Positions 30,422 to 33,674 of a stretch of 33,674 bases of DNA are shown here, piece by piece. Source of the DNA: DASQEH01 sp038239485 (lineage in GTDB: Bacteria; Actinomycetota; Actinomycetes; Propionibacteriales; Nocardioidaceae); assembly GCA_038239485.1 (NCBI GenBank), contig JBBSET010000043.1:1-33674 (forward strand), given 5' to 3'. The notes beneath the pieces were generated by a model that had not been told where the DNA came from, searched no databases, and saw nothing but the letters and a program-made list of their open reading frames with translations. The position numbers were made by a program, and so were the translations under genes. Position 1 is the stretch's first letter. Each line of letters starts with the position of its first letter.

Positions 30422-32239
30422 TCAGCCCGTCGGCGTGACGATCCCGTACTCGTGGATCTTGCGGTAGATCGTGGCTCGTGACATCTCCAGCGAGCGAGCC
30501 GCCTCGGACTTGCTGCCACCGGCGTCCACCAGGCTCTGCACGATGGCGTCGCGCTCCATCGACTCCAGCGGGCTGAGCCGCCGACGGCTGACCGTGCGGG
30601 CTTCCGGCGGGAGGTCGTCGGGCTGGATCTGCCCCGCTCGTCGGCGCTTCACGACTTGGCGGAGTGTCTGGTGCACCTGCTCGACGTTGCCGGCCCACGG
30701 CTGGCGCATCAGCAGCCGCATCGCCTCCGGCGAGCACGCGAGCTGGCCGCCGTGTCCGAGCCGGGCCAGGAAGAAGGAGACCAGGAGCGGCAGGTCCTCC
30801 AGGTGCATCCGCAGCGGAGGCACCTCGACGCTGCTGGGGAACATGCGCAGCAGCCGGACGAGATCACCGCCATGGGTCGCGCTGCCCAGTGTGATGGCCA
30901 CCCAGGGCGGTGGCGTGTGTGGGGACGCGACAGCATCCCGCAGGGCTGACGACAGTCCCCGCAGCCGTCTGTTGTCGAGCTTGTCGACGTGTCGGAAGAC
31001 CACGCTGGCCGGGCCCTCGGCCAAAGCCGACCGCACCCCGGCGAGCCAGTCCGGGTCGGTGTCGGCGTCAGCGGCGTCGAAGACGACGAACCGGCCCACC
31101 GGCTGCCGGCGAAGCTGTACTGCCCGCAGCAGGGCCAGCTTTCCGACCCCTGTCTCACCCTCGACAGCAAGCCACTCCCCGGAGCGGAAGATCCGTTCCA
31201 CCTCCTGGCAGGCGTGCAGCCAGACCGGTGCGGCGCCGACGAGACCCGGCAGCAGCATCTGCGGCGTCGTGTCACGGCCACCACCCCCGCTCGACAGGGC
31301 GGTGTCGGCGTCGTCGAGCTTCACGTGGACGACCACACCAGCGGGTTGTCCGCCGTCCTGGACCGGTCGGCAGTGCATCTTGGCCGTCAAACCGGTAGGA
31401 AGGCGTACCACGACGGGCCCGTGCAGCCCGGACGACGGCTCGCCGGCTTGGGCGAGCAGGGCGGCCTGGTCAGCCGGGTCGAGGACCGCGCGGGCGTAGT
31501 CGTTGAGCATCACGACGTCGTTGTTCAGGGCGAACACCACGCCGCTCATGCGCCGGCAGGTCCGTAGGTACTCCTGGAAGAGCCCGAGCTGGCTCGCTCC
31601 GGTGTCGGCGAGCAGCGCCTGGCGGATCTGCTCAGCGGTCGTCTTGGCCAGCGTCAGCAACAGGGACCCGGCGTCCTTGCGCCAGCAGGTCAGGTCGACG
31701 GCGCCGACGGTCCGGCCGGAGATCGGATGGCTGATCGGGACCCCGGCACACGCCAGGTCCTCGAGGTTCTCGGCGTAGTGTTCGTGGCCGAAGACGTGGG
31801 CAGGGCCTCCGACCTCCAGCGCGGTGCCGATGCCGTTGGTCCCGACGTATCGCTCGGCGTAGCTGAACCCGGGAGCGAGCAGCACCCCGTCGAGATGCCG
31901 CTCCAGGTCGTGGTCGGCGGTCATCCGGCGCAGCACCAGACCGGAGTGGTCCGTGAGGACGATGCTGACGGGCTGTCCGTCGAGCTGCTCGCGCAGGCTC
32001 CGCAGCACCGGCTCGGCGCTCCTGGTCAGCTCGGTGTCGATGTCGGGGTCACGGACGTACGGCATCTGGATCTTGTCGGCCGCGACCTTCATCTCCTGCG
32101 AGCGCCGCCATGACGCGAAGATCGAGCCACGCACCCGGTCAGGCGCAACCTGCTCAGCAGTGAGGAAGCTGACTCGGCTCTTCGCGACCTCATCAGGGTC
32201 GGGCGGCGCCACGCTGCGTCTCGGTGTCGGCCTCACCAC
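30422..32239 (-). CDS. MimR/AcoR-type GAF-AAA-Fis transcriptional activator of the monooxygenase operon
   Basis: A 605-aa regulator. I start it at GTG 32239, 9 nt after GGAGG; the longer frame upstream is Arg/Trp-rich noise. The N-terminus has VRGSIFASWRRSQ as in AcoR. A GAF sensor domain follows (about 80-215) with FSYAERYVGTNGIGTALEVG and HYAENLEDLACAGVPISHP. The central AAA+ domain (about 330-535) has Walker A GETGVGKLAL, but the Walker B stretch is SVVFRHVDKL rather than LFLDEI, and the GAFTGA sigma-54 loop is missing. The C-terminus is a Fis-type helix-turn-helix (GGSKSEAARSLEMSRATIYR). MimR homologues activate propane/phenol monooxygenase operons. It diverges from that operon here. Confidence 0.9.
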   Translation of the reverse strand: MVRPTPRRSVAPPDPDEVAKSRVSFLTAEQVAPDRVRGSIFASWRRSQEMKVAADKIQMPYVRDPDIDTELTRSAEPVLRSLREQLDGQPVSIVLTDHSGLVLRRMTADHDLERHLDGVLLAPGFSYAERYVGTNGIGTALEVGGPAHVFGHEHYAENLEDLACAGVPISHPISGRTVGAVDLTCWRKDAGSLLLTLAKTTAEQIRQALLADTGASQLGLFQEYLRTCRRMSGVVFALNNDVVMLNDYARAVLDPADQAALLAQAGEPSSGLHGPVVVRLPTGLTAKMHCRPVQDGGQPAGVVVHVKLDDADTALSSGGGGRDTTPQMLLPGLVGAAPVWLHACQEVERIFRSGEWLAVEGETGVGKLALLRAVQLRRQPVGRFVVFDAADADTDPDWLAGVRSALAEGPASVVFRHVDKLDNRRLRGLSSALRDAVASPHTPPPWVAITLGSATHGGDLVRLLRMFPSSVEVPPLRMHLEDLPLLVSFFLARLGHGGQLACSPEAMRLLMRQPWAGNVEQVHQTLRQVVKRRRAGQIQPDDLPPEARTVSRRRLSPLESMERDAIVQSLVDAGGSKSEAARSLEMSRATIYRKIHEYGIVTPTG

Positions 32240-32308
32240 CAGTGCAAACCTCCGCCCTCTCCCGGATCGACGCCGTCGGTGACACCATAAGCGCTCTCCG
32301 AACCAGGC

Positions 32309-32327
32309 GTGTCTCAGATTGAGACAC
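32309..32327. promoter_or_regulatory. Palindromic operator 1: GTGTCTCA-GAT-TGAGACAC
   Basis: A perfect 8-bp inverted repeat with a 3-nt spacer, centred 79 bp from the regulator start and about 110 bp from the small gene start. It shares the core GTCTCA-N3-TGAGAC with a second site before the monooxygenase gene. Probably bound by the MimR-type activator, for autoregulation and/or expression of the divergent genes. Confidence 0.65.
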
Positions 32328-32429
32328 CACCCACCGTCAGCCGGGCATATACCGACAGTACCGCTTCGACGCAGCGATGAAACCTCCCCTGAACGCACCA
32401 TGTGCGGCACGTGAGCTGGAAGGTACGTG

Positions 32430-32729
32430 ATGAGCGCAGAGCACGAGTCCGAAGCCGAGACCTACAACCCGTGGACCATCGTGAACCTCGTCTTCACCCA
32501 TCTGGCCGACCAAGGGCTGCATCCGACCCTCGGTGCCAGCGGTGACCCGGGTCCGCCGGCGCGCGAGCTGCTGGTGGCTCTCGGCATCGAGCCTGCCGCC
32601 GAGGGCAACCGCGAAGTCACCCGCGGCATCCGAGCGCACCTGGGCGAGCTGCGGGCGGCCGTCCTCGAAGGAGACGACGACGAGGCAGTAAACGCAGATG
32701 ACACGGCCCCGTCTCATAGTGAGACGTGA
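32430..32729 (+). CDS. Conserved-looking small hypothetical protein between regulator and monooxygenase
   Basis: A 99-aa soluble acidic protein. ATG 32430 follows GGAAGG; GTG 32427 is an alternative. The core NPWTIVNLVFTHLADQGLHP, then ARELLVALGIEPAAEGN and IRAHLGELRAAVL, is predicted helical and looks like an established actinobacterial family of unknown function. The C-terminal tail is acidic. Its last codons contain the second palindromic operator, so the gene end and the monooxygenase control region overlap. It may be co-transcribed with the monooxygenase genes 60 nt downstream or be independent. Confidence 0.65.
   Translation: MSAEHESEAETYNPWTIVNLVFTHLADQGLHPTLGASGDPGPPARELLVALGIEPAAEGNREVTRGIRAHLGELRAAVLEGDDDEAVNADDTAPSHSET
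32710..32726. promoter_or_regulatory. Palindromic operator 2: CGTCTCA-TAG-TGAGACG
   Basis: A perfect 7-bp inverted repeat with a 3-nt spacer, sharing GTCTCA-N3-TGAGAC with the site at 32309-32327. It lies 63 bp before the monooxygenase ATG and inside the last codons of the 99-aa gene. An activator site at this distance is well placed to recruit RNA polymerase; I cannot define the -10 box confidently. Confidence 0.65.
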
Positions 32730-32789
32730 GCCAGACCACATCGCGCGTTACATGGGGGGTAGACGTCATCAGCTGATCAAGGAGTGCGA

Positions 32790-33674
32790 ATGACTCGTCA
32801 AAGCGTGGCAAAGGCTCACGAGAAGATTCAGGAACTTGCCTGGGAGCCGCTCTACCACGAGCCGGTGTCCCAGTACGGCACGGACTACACCTTCCAGAAG
32901 GCGAAGAAGAAGGACCCGCTCAAGCAGGTCCTCCGGTCGTACTTCCCCATGCAGGAGGAGAAGGACCACCGCGTCTACGGCGCCGCCGACGGCGCCATCC
33001 GCGGCAACATGTTCCGCCAGGTGCAGGAACGGTGGCTCGAGTGGCAGAAGCTGTTCTTGAGCATCATCCCGCTGCCGGAGATCTCCGCCGCCCGGGCGAT
33101 GCCATTGCTGTTCCGCACGGTGCCCAACCCGGAGCTGCACAACGGCCAGGCGATCCAGATGATCGACGAGGTGCGGCACTCCACGATCCAGCAGAACCTG
33201 AAGCGCCTGTACATGAACAACTACATCGACCCGGCCGGCTTCAACAGCAGCCTGCGCAACTTCCAGAACGACTACTGCGGCACCATCGGCCGCCAGTTCG
33301 CGGAGGGCTTCATCACCGGCGACGCGATCACGGCGGCCAGCATCTACCTGACCATCGTGGCGGAGACCGCATTCACCAACACCCTGTTCGTGGCCATGCC
33401 GGCCGAGGCCGCCGCCAACGGCGACTACCTGCTGCCGACCGTGTTCCACTCCGTGCAGTCCGACGAGTCGCGCCACATCAGCAACGGGTACGCGACGCTC
33501 CTCATGGCGCTTGCTGACGAGGGCAACCACCAGCTGCTGGCCCGCGACCTGCGCTACGCCTGGTGGAACAACCACCGCGTGGTCGACGCTGCCATCGGCA
33601 CGTTCATCGAGTACGGCACCAAGGACCGCCGCAAGGACCGCGAGAGCTACGCCGAGATGTGGCGCCGCTGGATC
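32790..33674 (+). CDS. prmA: Propane 2-monooxygenase-type hydroxylase large subunit, N-terminal part
   Basis: The first 295 residues are present and the gene continues past the right edge. It is the diiron alpha subunit of a soluble diiron monooxygenase (PrmA/MimA/group 5-6 type) that hydroxylates propane, acetone or phenol-like substrates using O2 and electrons from a reductase. All six iron ligands are visible: Glu97, then Glu127 and His130 in IDEVRH, then Glu192 in VAETAFTN, and Glu226 and His229 in SDESRHIS. The spacings (30 and 34 residues) match those in methane monooxygenase. The start has an AAGGAG site. Reductase, small subunit and coupling protein genes should follow outside the window. 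Confidence 0.94.
   Translation, partial: MTRQSVAKAHEKIQELAWEPLYHEPVSQYGTDYTFQKAKKKDPLKQVLRSYFPMQEEKDHRVYGAADGAIRGNMFRQVQERWLEWQKLFLSIIPLPEISAARAMPLLFRTVPNPELHNGQAIQMIDEVRHSTIQQNLKRLYMNNYIDPAGFNSSLRNFQNDYCGTIGRQFAEGFITGDAITAASIYLTIVAETAFTNTLFVAMPAEAAANGDYLLPTVFHSVQSDESRHISNGYATLLMALADEGNHQLLARDLRYAWWNNHRVVDAAIGTFIEYGTKDRRKDRESYAEMWRRWI

Noticed and set aside
32390..32430. Sigma-54 (-24/-12) promoter near GGCACG before the small gene
   Set aside because: There is no GC element at the required spacing after GGCAC, and the regulator lacks GAFTGA.

Overview
The window is a high-GC (roughly 65-70 %) chromosomal segment from an actinobacterium (Actinomycetota). The evidence is the base composition and codon use, frequent GTG starts, at least eight genes that look leaderless (a TAnnnT-like -10 box 6-7 nt before the start codon), and actinobacterial families such as DUF6458, a stand-alone LigD-type polymerase domain and a MimR-type regulator next to a propane-monooxygenase-type hydroxylase. 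I cannot fix the genus from sequence alone. I see no rRNA, tRNA, CRISPR array, IS element or phage gene.

Layout. 1-3354: the 5' end of a 5-oxoprolinase subunit A gene (pxpA, minus strand) diverges from a polar amino acid ABC transporter operon (lipoprotein, permease, ATPase). 3480-5466: small housekeeping-type genes (unknown 97-aa protein, EEP-family hydrolase, DUF6458, DUF1232). 5591-6700: a decayed patch with a scrambled SDR gene, a coupled ORF fragment and a broken HxlR regulator. 6856-8556: two divergent SAM methyltransferases. 8840-11027: a phosphodiester-glycosidase-domain membrane-anchored protein translationally coupled to a four-repeat DUF347 membrane protein, then a C-terminal acyltransferase remnant. 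11064-16049: redox and resistance genes (FMN reductase, HxlR regulator, aldo/keto reductase, DHA2 exporter with a divergent TetR regulator, ABM-domain protein). 16120-18834: a secreted GH65 glycoside hydrolase. 18947-21426: a three-gene acyl-CoA operon (CaiD-like hydratase, acyl-CoA dehydrogenase, hot-dog thioesterase) suggestive of carnitine/betaine-type CoA chemistry.

21640-26712 is a purine-catabolism operon: urate oxidase, a CDA-fold deaminase (guanine deaminase-like), a FAD subunit, and a [2Fe-2S]-molybdopterin fusion subunit interrupted by a single-base frameshift near 24958. The arrangement resembles E. coli YgfM/XdhD. 26757-30282 holds a secreted protein of unknown function, an FAD/NAD(P)-binding protein, a 44-aa basic protein and a LigD-type polymerase.

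30422-33674 is the most interesting part: a MimR/AcoR-type activator on the minus strand, a conserved small protein, and the start of a soluble diiron monooxygenase hydroxylase large subunit (PrmA/MimA type, all six iron ligands present). Two near-perfect palindromes sharing the core GTCTCA-N3-TGAGAC lie about 70 bp upstream of the regulator start and about 63 bp upstream of the monooxygenase start. They are probably the regulator's operators. The regulator lacks a recognisable GAFTGA sigma-54 contact motif and has a degenerate AAA+ domain, so it should act without sigma-54.
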